A stretch of DNA of 64,000 nt, from contig CM043875.1 of assembly GCA_023846275.1 (NCBI GenBank), positions 9,853,958 through 9,917,957 of the forward strand. Direction: 5' to 3'. Made by a program: the position numbers and the translations under genes. Every line of letters starts with the position of its first letter. The first letter of the stretch is position 1. Source of the DNA: Vanilla planifolia (lineage: Eukaryota > Streptophyta > Magnoliopsida > Asparagales > Orchidaceae). Shown in pieces: positions 12,173 through 26,494 of this stretch. The notes beneath the pieces were generated by a model that had not been told where the DNA came from, did no database searches, and worked only from the letters and a program-made list of their open reading frames with translations.

Positions 12173-13852
12173 TGTTTAAATTGTAAGAGAGCAATGTTTA
12201 TAAGGAGAGGAAGTAAATTGTGCAACCTTCAAATTGATATCAAGTCAATAATTTAAATAACTTTGCACCTCAAAATTTTTCTTTCCCTTATAACAATTTT
12301 TAAAATTTTTCTTTATCTTTCCAAAGCCTTTGTAACTAAAAAGTCATTGTGAAACAATAAGACATGCTAAGTAGAGCAAGCAAAGTATATGAAAGAGAAC
12401 AAATGAGATTTTTTAGGTAGTTTGGCCAAACGTATGCCTGCATCTGCCCCAAAATGATCCAACCAAACTTCCACTAAATCCACTTTCTTTTATTATAATT
12501 AAACTAGCCATTACAAATTTTGAAAACTATTCATACAAATATGATCAGTGGATTATATCAAGGCTATAGAAAGATTGTCTAATTATCATAATGATTTGCC
12601 AATCTAAACTTTGTAATTTAGTTTCAAAACTTTATTATACATGTGTGATAATAAGGCTAATGTTGTATGAAATCTTAACATGTTTCACTTATTTCTAAAT
12701 TTTTTAAAGGATTATTACTAAGAATGTTCAAAGTATTATACACTTATTCATTAGGTTAAGATGATCATGCAAGTTCAATAAATGGATCACCAACATACAA
12801 TTAAGTTTCATACAATGTGTCTAGCTCCTGGGATTTTTTTGTTTAATACAGCTTGTAATAGTATGACAATGTCTTTGTTGAAGCATTAGAACTTAGAAAA
12901 AGGATAATACACATAAAATAAACAATATTATTTGTGCAACAACATTATAATATTTTTATCCAAAGTCCTTTAAAAAGTCTTTGAAGAGAATTAATCATAT
13001 AAGTATGACATTCGACCTTTTATTATAGCACATAAAAGTTTTGAGAATATACATGTGAAAGTTATGAGAATACTTAATAGAACTTGGACTCATACATGAA
13101 TGATGCCATGCATATCCAACTTATAGTTTCTCATTCTAAGTCAAACAAGTAGTCATATGTGTGAAGCAAGATATTATACATGTCCAACCAATTGTTTAAT
13201 CATGACTTTGATTATGAGAGAAAATAATATAAATACAAAAAAGAGATTGCATACATACAATATAAAGAAGAATCAGACTCTCATAACACATATTAGTCAT
13301 TTAAGGCCATCGCTAAGTATGACAATGTTTACCCTTCACATTATTAAATGAGATGATTATGACAAAACAATTGTACGTTCATAAGACAATGAATAATAAA
13401 GCTTATTTTAAACTAAGTTTCTATATGTTTAGCACATTTTTGAATTAGGAGTATTTTATATTAGTGATAATCAAGTTCTCGGGCAACTCATAATAGATAT
13501 TTACTCAAGATCAAGGATTTAACTAATAGTTAGGAATTAATAATTTAATTGCTAACTTGCCACTTAAACATAAAGGAAAGGCTTAACAATTTAACCATAT
13601 AAATGAGGGATTTCTAGTGGTTCAACCATGCTATAATGAGTTAACCTAGATGGTACAAGATTTGCAAGATGAGACAAGTCCTCTAACAAAGCAACAAAGA
13701 TGCTAAACATCAATCACTTGATCAAGTTCTCTACTGAAATAACTTATTTTATCTTGGATTCATGATCTAAAACACTCAAGTAAAGAATTAGTAAAACTAA
13801 TAAGATGGTTTTGTTGTCATCAAATAACGATGCAAAGACTAAAGGTTTAACA
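12173..13852 (-). repeat. Left (3') LTR of the 12.2-19.2 kb element
   Basis: The repeat is about 1.68 kb. It starts tgtttaaattgtaag and ends aaaggtttaaca immediately before a polypyrimidine tract. Its inner end contains ttgttgtcatcaaataacg, a word typical of the start of SIRE-type LTRs when read on the minus strand. Confidence 0.65.
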
Positions 13853-16800
13853 ATCTCTCCCTTTGATGATGACAAAATCATTAAATAAAAGTTCAAATGA
13901 AAAAGTACTAATCAAGAAAGAACACAAATGCACCCACTCAATGTAAGTAATTCTAAGAATAGAATCAAAGTTGGGAAGCCACACAAAATCTTTTCATTTC
14001 ACTCATGTTCATGTTCCTCTCCTACTTTTTATGGTGCTTCAAATGATAAATAAAAGTGAAACCAAGCACAAATAAGAGTTTCATTATCAAAACAAATGTT
14101 TCACAATAGAAAAATTTATAATTAAAACAATTAAAAATTGGATGTTATAAAACTTTAGATAAATTGTAGCACACAACATCAGCATTGCAATAAAGATAGC
14201 AATAAAAGTAAAAATAGGATTATTATAGTCACAATAATAATATACTATGTAGCTATTAAAAGGGACTCAAAATTGTATTAATAGCTTAAGTTATCAGTAT
14301 AGAAATATCATTTAACAACTAACAAAACTAAGCACACACAAAAATCATTGAGCTCCCTATGGATTGGTGAATTCTTTGAACAAAATACTAATACTAAGAA
14401 ATTCTCCTTAGCTCTCTTGTATTAGCATTCTGTTCTCTCCTATTTCGTAATCAATCAAGAAGATATGCAATAATAGAGACATTAAGAAAAATTATTAAAT
14501 AAACCAATAGGACTGTTCATTGTATAAAATAGCAAATAAAGCATAAACAAAATTGCATCAACATAGGAGACAATCATAGATAAAGATAACTAAATTCAAC
14601 AAGTAGAAAAAGTAAGTTATAGTAGTTAAAAAATTATTTAAGAGTTTTTTATCACTATTTTTTAGAAAAATTCTTTATTTTGCTATCCATAAAAATATTA
14701 AACGTAAGAATAATTAAACTTTACTCCTAATCATGGTTTCTAGAATGGTGAACCACTCTTAAAACTTCTCAAATTATTCATTGATTTGATTATCCAATGC
14801 ATCAACTCTTGAAAATAGCAACTAAATGCCTTTAAAGCATTGGAATCTAACACTCTAGCCATAGAAGGATGATGAGGTCCATCTTGAGAGGCAATAGTAG
14901 TAAATGGCATAGTTGCATCAAATAATTCAATTAAAAATTGTTTGCATGTGCTCCAGCATCATCATCATCAAGGATAGTATGGCTTGAACAAAGTGTTGCA
15001 TCCTTTTCATAGTAGTGTTCTTTAAAGAACAAAAGCTATAGTGTATATAATCAAGCCTTATTCAATAATTGTAATTGATGGTTGAGGCAATTATACAAGC
15101 ATAAGCTAGATTTATTCGCTTAATGTAAGTAAGATACTTAATTTCCAATGTTTTTTCAATAATTTAAAAAGCATTTTATCTATAGAAAAGGATTCAACTT
15201 CCAAGCAGTTGCAAGTGGTAAGAGAAAGCCATGGAGTGATGCATTGTCAATGCCACCTTTCGGCATTATAGTGCTAAGAAAATGGACTATGCAAGCTCAT
15301 TGATCCAGAATCTTCACTTTTTAATGTAGATTTGTTAAATAACTAAAAATCACACTGTTCACCTCTCCCTAGTTGAAAGAAGAGTTCTCACAATTGGGCT
15401 AGAGAGTAAGACATGTGGCCAACATTTTGAAGAAGCTATTGTGGTTGACTGCCTTTAGTGATCTCAACTTCCATTATACATTGGTATGACCTTGCAACAT
15501 TATAATCCTTAGTTATTTCCAAATCCAACCATGCCATTATTGAAAGGACACTAGGCCCATTCTAGTGAAGTAAAATAAAATGGGTTCATCATGTTTGAGT
15601 TCCAATTCTTCTATGATTTGTTTTTTGTTGTTGAATTTAAGATCCCTAAGTAGTTCTTAGGCTTCCATATTTGGTTTATTCCCATATAATGAATGACTCA
15701 TCAAACTCATAGCTAGCTATAGGTCTAGTCTTTCTAAGTGTCATTTTCATATAAGGATGCTTGTTCATCATGATAAATCAAAAAATATTGCCAGAGAATG
15801 GTGACATATATGTATCAAAATGTAAACTAGTTGCAAGAAACACATCATGTTTAATTGTAGATGATCAGGAATATAGTACAAAATGAACATCTTTTGGTAA
15901 TAGAAAGTTGTTAAGTGCTGGTCACACAAAAGATTGATAGGGGACACCACTGTGACATTTCATCTTCCCACTTTCTCATTCTTTGAATTTATTAGGTGAA
16001 ATGCCTTACCAAATTTGAGTATATGTTCAAGGAGAATGTACTTCTTAAATTATTAGATCATACAATATGATTCAAAACATAGCTTAAAATATTAATTCAA
16101 TTTTATCTAATATAACCATTATACATAGATGATCAGTGCATAATACATGTCTAAATGATATTTCAATAATCATCTGCTCAAGTAATAATGATTTTACAAA
16201 CATGGTCCATGTTACTATCAATCCACATTATCAATTGCTACTGCCTTTTCACAACTTATTAATGTGACATATTTATCGTTCCCAGCCAACATCAATGTTG
16301 TAATCTCTTATATTAATAATATTTAATAAGTGATATTATCATGCTAAATTGAATTATGTTTTAGTTACACAACAAGTAGGTGAAAGTTGTCATATGTATA
16401 TGATGAGCTAGTTGCATGACTTGTCTAGTTACATGCAGTGTCTTATATGTACAAATGTCTATATTTCTATTTCCTAAGTTGAGCCAATCATTTTTCTATT
16501 TTATAAAAAACACTAACATAATTACATTATTCTAAATTTACTTTATTTATTTTTCACCATAAAAATAAATATACTTCACTTATAATTTAACTTATCCAAG
16601 TGACAAAAATCCTTAACCAAGAGTTCCATGCAGTACTTCCTTATTACAAATGTTCCAAAATAAAGTACTTCAATGATTTCTTTTAACTCTTAAAATTTAT
16701 TGTATGGTAATATTATTTTTATCAAGATAAGGACCACATTTACTTATAAATAAAAATTTTGTCAAGTGAGCTACATGCAAAGCCAATAGGACAAGGTTTG

Positions 16801-17495
16801 TCTCCATAGTTTTTTTTGTCATAGAGACACTCTTACACAACTACCTAAGCTATAATTTAGGAACCAAAATCATATTGGGTTAATAAGTGCTGGTGTAGGA
16901 TAATTGATTTTTTCAAATATTGTACATAAGGAGTTACCTTTAGGAATCCAAATATAAATTTTTACCATTAAATTTATGGATCACCTAATAAAGAAATCAA
17001 TAGAAATATGGCCATATTAGCAACATTAACTACTAACAATTCTAAATGTGGCAATCAAATTACATGTTTGACTATGAGACATATGCAAATGCTAAAAGTT
17101 ATTAATAGACCTACTACCCTACTCAAATTCACATGAGGATATGCATTAGCATGAAAGGTACCATGTGAACGTACCTTAAAAAATTTTGCTTTTAAATCAT
17201 TATTCATTTTGCATCATAACAAATTTTATTAATTTTTCTTTGACTTCGAAAATCACTTTGCTTAGTTTATATCTTCACATTTCAAAGGGAAATATAGGAA
17301 TTTCTTAAATATAATAACATTTCACAATCAACAATCCTATATCATAGCTCATTTAAAGAGAGAATAAAAGTTTTGACAACAAACAAAAGGGAGAAAATCC
17401 ATAGTAATAATAACAAGATTGTAAGTAATTTGTTACACCCCAAATGAGAATAGATTACAACATTCTTTCAGGAATTGCTTTCCTTGATAATCCTA
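13853..17495 (-). other. Internal region of the element, anonymous
   Basis: This AT-rich interior lies between the polypurine-tract complement and the primer-site complement. I saw no gag zinc knuckle, integrase or RT motif. A 60-codon minus-strand frame (15768-15950) resembles, weakly, the 'putative plant transposon protein' type of sequence often carried by non-autonomous LTR elements. That resemblance is from memory and uncertain. Confidence 0.35.
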
Positions 17496-17506
17496 CTTTG
17501 ATACCA
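17496..17506 (-). other. Primer-binding site (tRNA-iMet type) of the 12.2-19.2 kb element
   Basis: The plus strand reads ctttgatacca three bases before the right LTR. Its complement, tggtatcaaag, differs slightly from the usual TGGTATCAGAG. The position next to the LTR supports the reading. Confidence 0.6.
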
Positions 17507-17508
17507 CT

Positions 17509-19176
17509 TGTTTAAACTGTAAAAGAGTGATCTCCACAAGCAAGGGGAGTGAATTGTGCAACTTTCAATCACATTTCAAGTCAATAACTAAAATAATTTC
17601 ACACCTAAATTCTTTTTCTTTATCTTAAATACTCTTAAAAAAGGTATTGAAAATGATTTTTTAGCTTTCAAAGACCTTTGCAACTATAATGGTCATTTTG
17701 AAGTAATATGAAAAGCAAAGTTACTACAAAAAATATAGAAAATAAAAGACAACACATGATAATTTTTGTTGGATCAACCAAACCTATGCCTATATCCACT
17801 CAAAGTGGACCAATACAAGCTTCCCTTAAATCCACCCCTTTTCACTATGGCTAATAGGAGTGAAATAAATACAACTAATGCTCGAAGGAGACATAATGAA
17901 CAAAGACAAAAACAAGTAACAAAAGCTATAAAAAGAGTAATTATAACACTTGAAATATTTTATACCACAACATATACCATATACCTTTAAGTAATTATGA
18001 CATAATGACAAAATCAATGAATCCAATAAAAGGCCAAATAAGAAAAGCATGAGAACATAATGAGAAACTTCGTAAGAATGTTGTTGTAGTTGATCACCAA
18101 ATCCCCCAACCAAAAATGGATGGAGATTGCAAAGTGTTCTAGCTTAATAATGATTTTGCAGTTGGACCATCATATTCTTTTAGTTAGAATGTACTTCTAT
18201 TTATATCCAAGGATAGAACTTTAATGAAAAAATAAAATCAATATGTTCATTTACTTTCTTTAAATGCTTAAACTAGATATTATAAATTATAATGGCTATT
18301 TGTATAAATGCAATCAATGGATTTCATCAAGACAATAGGTAGATAGAGTTTATCTCCTTGACAACACCCTATCGGGCCTTTATATTTTCATTTTAGAAGT
18401 TTATTAGGCAAGTATAACAATAGTTTTGTACCATTGAAGATAGTGATCATAAAACTAAACTTTTTGTTATTAATGGATATGTGAGATTTTGTGTATATGT
18501 AGATTTAGAGTTAATCAAAGCAAAGACTATGATTTAGAATTGGATTAACTGGAACACTTTTGCTCTTAGATGGGCCATCTTGTAAAACTTGGAGCCATGA
18601 AGAAAAGCCCTTTGTGGATTGGCTAAACAATAGGGAGGTATCTATTAAATACAATTACACTTGTCAAAATGTAAAACCTTTACCATTTTCAAGGGTGGCA
18701 CTTAGGATCACTTATCTAATGCATGCATTGTCTACTATGAACAATCTAAAACTATAATAGCACATTTGCAATATCAATTCAAACCATTGTAGATTAATTG
18801 TAAGCTTTATAATAATGAAATAAAATTTTAAACAAGGTTCTCCATTGCCTAATGATTCTACGATATGTTAACTAATATTGTAATTATATTATTTACATTT
18901 AGATTTATAATGATAGTTAAATTTGAAGTTTGACATGGTATCACATATTTATGATAGATTCATTGTGTATACGTGAAACCCTTTTGTACTTAGGATTAGA
19001 GCAAAAATTTGGTTGCATAATGTATCAAAATTTTTTGTGTAGTATTCTCTCCAAGAATTGAGTCTTCACTAGTATTGTATGAGTCTAAAACTTTCTTTGT
19101 ATTAGTACATGGCTAATTTTCTATTAGAACCTACTACATAGATAAGCTCTGTTATCATTAAACCACATGTTTAACC
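17509..19176 (-). repeat. Right (5') LTR of the 12.2-19.2 kb element
   Basis: About 1.67 kb, starting tgtttaaactgtaaaagag directly after the primer-site complement. The outer end is approximate: alignment with the left LTR can be followed to about gttatcattaaacc...gtttaac at 19151-19175. The two LTRs differ at many sites and by indels. Confidence 0.6.
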
Positions 19177-22100
19177 TAATCATGATACTCTTAGTGATAA
19201 AATTAATGGACCTTCTAGAATCACCAAGTTTTGTTATGTGTACTTATCATGACTAAATAGTAACTGGTATAAACAAAGAGTAGCTAAACAGCATGCTCAA
19301 CCAAACTAGAATATTACAAGGGGGCCTTAGCTTACTAAGCTAAACCAAAGAATAACTTGGGATACTACCTACACTATTCACTCACCTCATTATATAACTC
19401 TAAGAATCTTAACTCATTTAATAACGATTGGGACTGCTCCAATCTACTTGAATATCACGATATTTTGTTTTGAATAATCTATTGGATCAATTTCTAACCA
19501 TGGATCAGACATGACCATAAAACCTATGATTTTCCTAACCTAAAAGTTAGTACTCAATATAAAACAAGCCAATCATGCAAGCTGGCACTCCATAAACTAA
19601 GGAGACAAACAACATAATCTAACACATATAGTCTTGAGCGAGTCCTCAATAATTGCACAACAGTAATCCAATTTCTGGAGTCTAATCACATAATCTAACA
19701 CACTAGATTTCAAGGAGTCTAACCATAAAAAATGATTACTTTAAAGACCTATTTGAGTCTTATAAGTAATTAATTTCCTATTTATGACATAAGAGTCCAA
19801 AATCTATAGTCTATTAGATGTCAACTTTACATTCCATAACCTTAGGAGTAATATATTAAGATTCTTTTATCTAAATAGACTAAAAGATTACTACTAAGCA
19901 AGCTAAACTATTCAAAGCCTTTAGGTTCGACACCACGCGCCACCTTTTTCTTCTAAGCCTAGCCAAAAGCATCCTATGTCTTTAACTAGAAAATAATAAA
20001 ATTTGTATAGCATAACCTTAATTAAACTTTGATCCAAATCACCTTATTTAAGATATTCTTAGTTTTATTAAAACCATAACCTACTAATCTAAGCATTTTA
20101 GGGTTTCTTTCAAAACCTTAACTAGCTTATCTAGATATCCAAGGGTTTCCTTAAATCATAAATAGACTATATCGACATCTTACGATTTCCTCAAATCCTA
20201 AAATTCCTATTTATGCTTTCTAAGGTCTAACCAAACTATACAGGTATCCTAGGGTTTCCTTAAACCCTAAATAGCATATTTAAACATTCTAGAGATTCCT
20301 CTAAAACCTTAAGTTATCTATTTGAGGTACCTTAAAGTTTGCTTGAATTTTAAATAACCTATCTGAGCATTCTAAGGTTTCTCCCAAAACTCTAGCTAGC
20401 TTATCTAGGAACTATAGGCTTCCTTAAGCCCAAAACATCTTATTCGGGATACCCTAAAAATTTTTTTAAACCCTAATTAATTTTATTAAGTATCCTAAGG
20501 TTTTATCAAAACCCTAGTTATACATTTGAGCTATCCTATAGATTTCTCAAACCTTAAATATCATATTTGACGTACCCCAAGATTTCTTATAAATGTTAAA
20601 CACCATATCTAAGGTTAATATCGCTTCTTAGTTTTCTTATTTAGAGTTTGTCCTTAATGCTAACTAGTATGTCAGCTTTCATATGTTCACTTTTTCCCTA
20701 TCAAGCATCTCAGCTTCCTCTCAAAGTGATCAACTTGGTCATGATCCTAAACTCCAATCTAGGATATTCTATTCAATAACTAAATTCACATGAGTTCTTC
20801 TTATAACTCTCTATGCACATCAAGCTATCCTAAGCCATTACAACCTTTTAATGGTCTCCACTAAGCCACTCAAAACCTTAAATTTTTATCTTGGGTGTTT
20901 AGCTCATGGGTTCAGGACCTTAGATGGCTTACCAATTATGTTTCCTTTATCAACAAGTCCTTCTTGAGGTTTTACTAAGACTTAAGTGAGTCATTTAGCC
21001 CCTTTGGTTGAGCCCTAACACCCATCTTATGGCTACACATAACTGCTCCCTCAAACCTAATCTCCATCTAGAGTCACCATGAGTCTCTCTATACCAAGGC
21101 CTTCAATGTTGTACTCTCAAGGACTCACTAAGTGTTATAAGATCTAAATCTAACCCCTCAATTCTTACTTCATGATTTGTACATGTTAAAGCCTAAAGCT
21201 AGACACCTTTACAAGTCAATCATAAGAGTGCTCGTAGGACTTGATTATTTCAAATTCAAATTTGAAGTTTTCTCAAATAGTCAACGTAATTCTAAACCCA
21301 ATCTAAGGTTAACAATGGCCCCAAAATATTCGTAATTCCATTTTATATGTAAACCCTAAAGTTTGAATCCTCAAATCTTCATTGAATTCATACTTCCTCT
21401 TGCCAAGCATTCCTAAGACCTTCTACTATCTTGGAATCCTTCTAAGGCCCAAACTTGAGATTACCAAGCATCTAACCTAGAAAACATATAGCTCAAAGTG
21501 CTATAAGAGCCATCCAGGGTTATCATTAATTCTTAATAATGTCAACTATGCTCATATATGAGCCACTACATTAAGCGTTAAGCTTTACCTGATGTTATAA
21601 GCCCCTCTTAGCTACAAAAAACGCTATACAAAGGTTCAATTTTTAAGGTAAATTGCATGAAAATTATGGTTGTGTCACATAACATGAGTTAAAAAGATTA
21701 TTAATGAATGATCAAACTAGAAATTACATCATCAAATTGTTAATCAATCTTGGCTTAGCATTAACTTATAGTATCAATGGATAAACCTCAATTTTTTCAC
21801 AAAAAACATGATTAGATACAAACACCTAAAAAAATTAAAGGAATTTTATTAGAGAAAGATCTATGTTTAATCATCATAGGAAATTATCTAGCATTAATCA
21901 AAGCACGGTATAGCACAAGTTTTATAATATCAAATATCTTGATTTTCCATATATGAAGCATGTTTGCAAAATCCATCAAAGTAAAATTTAGGATTTGTCT
22001 TCTCTTGAATTGAGTCATGACGATAGGATTATGGCATTCTTAAAAAAACTCTTGATGAAACTAAGATCTCGTATCATGCATTCTATAACAAAATACTCAA

Positions 22101-22400
22101 TTTTAACTAAACATGTATCTAGTTTAGGTGTTGGATCTTGGCGTTCATCTTACCACTTCAGCCATGTCATGGTCTACTCCAATGGATACACCTCCATCAC
22201 CTCTTCAAGCTTGTGGTTTCCTCTTCTTCTTCATTTCTCATGCCTTAGATTCCTTCATTGGTTCCTCATTATTATTTTCCTTTTTACTCTATCTCACAGC
22301 TAAGGTTAACTTCAGAATATAGCCCAAATAAACCTCATTTACTTGCTCAATTGAGGATTCTACATTTAAGGTTTCTAAAGAACATTTTTGCTAAGGTTTC
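19177..22400 (+). repeat. Old interspersed repeat, copy 2
   Basis: A diverged direct copy of 1980-5520. It shows the same order of anchors: iterated 'aaaccctaa..acct' words (20.0-20.6 kb), taactagtatgtcagctt (about 20.66 kb), aagacttaagtgagtcat (about 20.97 kb), a 'tcataagagtgctcg' block (about 21.22 kb), caaattcaaatttgaa words (about 21.26 kb) and tagctacaaaaaacgc (about 21.61 kb). No coding domain was recognised. The open frames at 21995-22322 are not supported by any motif. Confidence 0.55.
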
Positions 22401-23728
22401 ACCTTGCTTTCTTATGGATGCCCTCTAATTTTCCTTAAAGAAAAACTACCCTATGAAATATTTATTTTGTTGGTTACCATAACTTCCTAAAATAAAGGTG
22501 GTAGGAGTGACAACTAAGATTAAGGCTCACTCAAATGTACTTCTTAATTTGCATGCATCAAAGGGAATTTAAACCTAAAGTCCCTCTTTTCTAAACTAAC
22601 CTTTAATTTTCCCTATATTTTATGGAATTCACTAAAACTAGGACCTTAACTTATAAATTAGACAATCTAAGAGATTTCAATGTAAAACTAGCTTAAGCAT
22701 AGTTTAATTTTAGGTTTTTTTGTGAATGGAACTTTATTACATGTTGAAAGTGATAGCTAGCAAACATTTTTACTTGGCCTAGCTATAAGGACATAAAAGT
22801 ATCCAATAAAGAATGTGACTAAGAATTAGAGTGAGGATGAGCTTGTTTCAGCTTTTGATGTATGATTTGCTTCAGTGACATATGCCATTTGGTAACCATT
22901 GAGCTATTTAGAGGGTCTCACTAATGTATCGATATGACTTATGAAATTTGTGATTTTCTATGAAAGAAATTCCTAGAAGCTTTCCACGATTGCCTTGATT
23001 GATTTTGAATTATTGATGTACCAAAATCATAAATGTGCCTAAAAGAAATGAGTGACTAACCTTGACCTAAACAAATAATGTTTTGTACGAGGTGAACCAT
23101 CTTAATAGATAATCTATGAATAAACTATCTAACTATGCTAATTGAACAATTGTATTATGTCGACTAAGTAGACGTGCCTCATCAGAATAGTCTAATCAAT
23201 GTAGGCATATACTATCATATTTGTGTGATGCAAAAACCAAATCAAAAGTGTGTCAAACATAATTGACCAATCTGTGCTAGGTAGCATACTTAGATGATTA
23301 CAGCATTAATGTGATACTTAAATGATGACAACCTTGATGTGAAGAGGATATCATTCCATATAAAGATGAACATCACATACTAATGATGTAGGATGACCAA
23401 TGTGCATCATCATATTTGTCTGATCCATTATGTTGAATGACCATATATTTATGACACGAAGTAGTGAGAAAGGCATGTTATATCTAGAGGAAGCCTAATA
23501 TGATCTGAACAAAATAGTGAGCCTATTGTATTTTTTGATGAAGTTCATCATACTTGACTGATGCAATTAAAATGGTCATTCTTTTAAATAATTTGAGAGG
23601 TCATAAAGGACAACAATATGTACCAAAAGTTTAGAGGTTATCATGTGGTTGATCCAAGGGGATGATTATAGATCTTGAAGGAGATTAAATTTTCATGGAA
23701 ATTTGGAGGATATCTTCTAACTTAATAT
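22401..23728. other. Anonymous AT-rich stretch
   Basis: Between repeat copy 2 and the left LTR of the large SIRE-type fossil. No open frame with a recognisable motif was seen. Between 23.1 and 23.6 kb, words such as gatgac, tgatgcaa and accttgatgtg recur loosely, as in decayed LTR DNA, but no pair of repeats could be drawn. Confidence 0.4.
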
Positions 23729-25540
23729 TGTTGGATACATCCACTTGAAGTGTGGCTTGCCAAGAGGAGGTGAATTGCTTACAAAAAAATTTTGATTTCT
23801 GAAAACATATTTTAAAAAAATGTTTCAAAGTAATTTTTGATTAGCTTAAGCAAAACTCTAAAAGTGAATTTATGTAATTTTTTAATTTAATTTTAAAATA
23901 TGTTTATTTTATTTTTAAAATAATTTTTTTATAAAATTATGAAATAAAAAATCAATAAAAAGTAAAAATATACAATAATGAGTTTGAGGTAATTTAGCAA
24001 AAAATCAAGAAAACAAATAATCAATTAATCCTTTTACTAAAAGATGAGTAGATTAAGCTCTCATAATGATGAAAAAAAAGATAAGCTATAATAACCTTCA
24101 CAAAAAAAAGATTGGTAAAAAGAAGAAAAGAAAGAGATAATACAAATCTGTACATAATATATACTAACTTCCTATGCTTGAAGAAAACTCAACAAGATGC
24201 AAGCCTTTTAATTTAATGAATTACAAAATGAGAAAATGAGAGCTTACATAACTCGAAGAAGGTAAAATTTAGAGTTCAATGATGAATGATGTAGTATAAG
24301 GAAGCAAAAATTAGTTTTAGTTATTAATAGCTTTAACATTATGACTTGAAATTTTTTCTTCAAATTCTCTCAAAATGTCATCAATCCATTATGTTCAAAC
24401 CATTACCTATTTATAAACATTTTGGAATTGCTAAAAGTAGTTACAAAACTGACCAAAAGAATTATTACTACATATTGTAATTCAATGAAAGCCAAAGTAA
24501 GTTTTTTATTTAAAAAAATATATATTTTTAAATAATTATCTCTAACGACTCATAAATAATGGCTAAAATAGCCATAATATAGAAAGTTGCATGATAAAAA
24601 AGATCCTTGATCATTCAATCATGAAAACAGCATTATCAAATGGCTAGAACTAAATTGGTGCTATTAATAAAAGAAGATATGATCTAGATTATTAGATCAC
24701 AATCATGATCTGATGAGTTGATTAAGGTTTGTGCATATTTAAAACTTGAATTACATATGGATTGTTCGATCACATCACTTATAGAATTTAGAGGTCACTT
24801 ATGTAAAAAAAGCTTTACATTTTAGTCCCACGTGGTGTATTCAATTTGTATTTCTCTCATCATAATACTTTCCCTTCACTTAAGAGTTAGCTTTTACAAT
24901 TAGGGTTAACTAGACTTATGTTTGTTTGAGATTTGATCAACCATGCTACTAGTAATATATTAGATTAACAAATGCAAGAATGATGCTTTAATCCAATACC
25001 CAGTCAACTAAGTTCAGGAATGATGCCCCAACTCAACTACTATAGCAAATTGGTTTAGGAGTAATGTATTGACCTAAAATTAAGATGTAGGCTCAAAATT
25101 ATTTAGATTAAGTAGGATAAGGTTTTTTTAATAAATTATTTTTTTACTATTATAATGCACTTTTTACAATGACTTTGTTTTCAAACTTTCAAAAATAAGT
25201 TCAAGAATAAAATAATCCTTAAGATAGTCAAAATAAGGTAAATTAAATTTTTAGAATCCAAAAACTTTTTCTAGGATGCTTAGTTTAAATGAAAAGTATT
25301 TTTTGTACCTTTCAAGAATGATTTTAAACAAGTTTAATATTCTAATCAAGATAAAAGTGAAATACTTAAAATTAAATCCAAAATAAATCTCTTAGTGGTC
25401 TACCACTCAAATTAAGATAATCTTTATAGGTTCTAATATTTTCTCTTCTTCTTTAAGTTCAACCTTGAACACAAGCATCAACTATAAAAAATCTAAACAT
25501 TTACTCGAATAAATTCATTAGAAATACTTAGGGTTTGATA
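23729..25540 (-). repeat. Left (3') LTR of the large SIRE-type fossil
   Basis: It begins tgttggatacatccactt and continues with gaggaggtgaattg, words usual at the outer edge of SIRE-type LTRs. It aligns along its length with 30481-32480, for example aacaaataatcaatt...ccttttactaaaagatg against aacaatcaatataactcttttgctaaacgatg, and ...aataaatctcttagtgg against aataaatctcttaatgg. Confidence 0.75.
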
Positions 25541-26278
25541 TCCCCAAAAAACACCATAGATATGGGTTAATAACAAAACAATATCTCTTTTTTATGATAA
25601 AAACATCATCAATTAAATTGATAAAAATATAAATTATTTACAAAACAAAAAAGATAAACTCTTTCTACGTATATACCATTATTGGAATAGGATGCCCCTT
25701 TAATTTATGATTATTTCTATCAATTGCTATTCTCTCTTCGTTTTTATTATCACCCAAGTAGATTTAACACTTCTAGTCTTAATCTAAGTTTTACAAATTA
25801 TTCATTATCTATGTGTTTTATGAAAATATCAACCAATTGATCTTCAACAAGAAAGCATTATAATAAATCATGAACAGGTTCAATATGAACTCTTATAAAA
25901 TGTTATTTAATATCTATATATTTTGATCTATAATGATTAGTTATTTTTTTATTTAAACTTATTACTTATAATTACCATATAGATGAAAATTTGACTTAGT
26001 GTAATCCCAAATCTCTTTATTGTTATTTGATTCATAACACCAGTGTTGTATAACTACTTGAAGATATATATTTTGATTCTATAGTGGATAGTGTAATATA
26101 ATTTTCTTTCTTACTACTCAATGAGATTAAAGAATTTCTTAAAGATTGACATGTTCTACTTGTTCTTTTTCAATTTGTTCTAGTTTGAAAAAAAAATATG
26201 CATATAAGAATGCTCTTAAATAAAAATTTAGATCTTCTTTTGGATACCAAAGCTCTAACTTATTATTCTAGCTATGAA

Positions 26279-26494
26279 TTAAAATATGTGTTTTATCACT
26301 ATTAAATAAGATTCTTTGGGATAATCTTGAAACTTAGAACATGCATAAACAAAATAGATTATATTAAGTTTACTTAGTATAAGAAATAAAATTAAAATAA
26401 TTAAATCTTTATAAATTTTAGTATCTCCTTTTTTTTTATCTTTATCTAAATATGTGTTAATGGCCATAAGTGTGTTTCTAGGTTTGATATTCAT
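26279..26494 (-). pseudogene. Copia RT C-terminal fragment of the SIRE-type fossil
   Basis: The minus-strand frame contains NTYLDKDKKKGDTKIYKDL and later KFQDYPKESYLIVIKHI. These match the segment between copia RT and RNase H (family form: LDKDEKG....KYRGMIGSLLYLTASRPDI...ARFQ.NPKESHL.AVKRI). Its place between the RNase H and RT regions fits. It is part of a broken fossil, not a gene. Confidence 0.8.

Larger units (their letters stand above)
12173..19176 (-). mobile_element. LTR element with SIRE-like LTRs and an internal region lacking visible gag or pol
   Basis: Two diverged direct repeats flank a 3.66 kb interior: left LTR about 12173-13852, right LTR about 17509-19176. Both begin with tgtttaaa(t/c)tgtaa.agag, followed by g(a/t)gaattgtgcaac-like words, and later share aacc.atgcct..atc.....caaa and ccacttaaatccac-like blocks. 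Just left of the right LTR, 17496-17506 reads ctttgatacca, close to the complement of a tRNA-iMet primer site, which sets minus-strand orientation. Just right of the left LTR is a pyrimidine tract (caatctctccctttg, 13851-13865), the complement of a polypurine tract. The interior is short for a SIRE element and no gag, protease, integrase or RT was recognised in it. The element is old and eroded. Confidence 0.7.

Noticed and set aside
23100-23600. Loosely recurring gatgac/tgatgcaa words as a possible repeat array
   Set aside because: No fixed period or unit could be defined; it does not resemble a CRISPR array or satellite.
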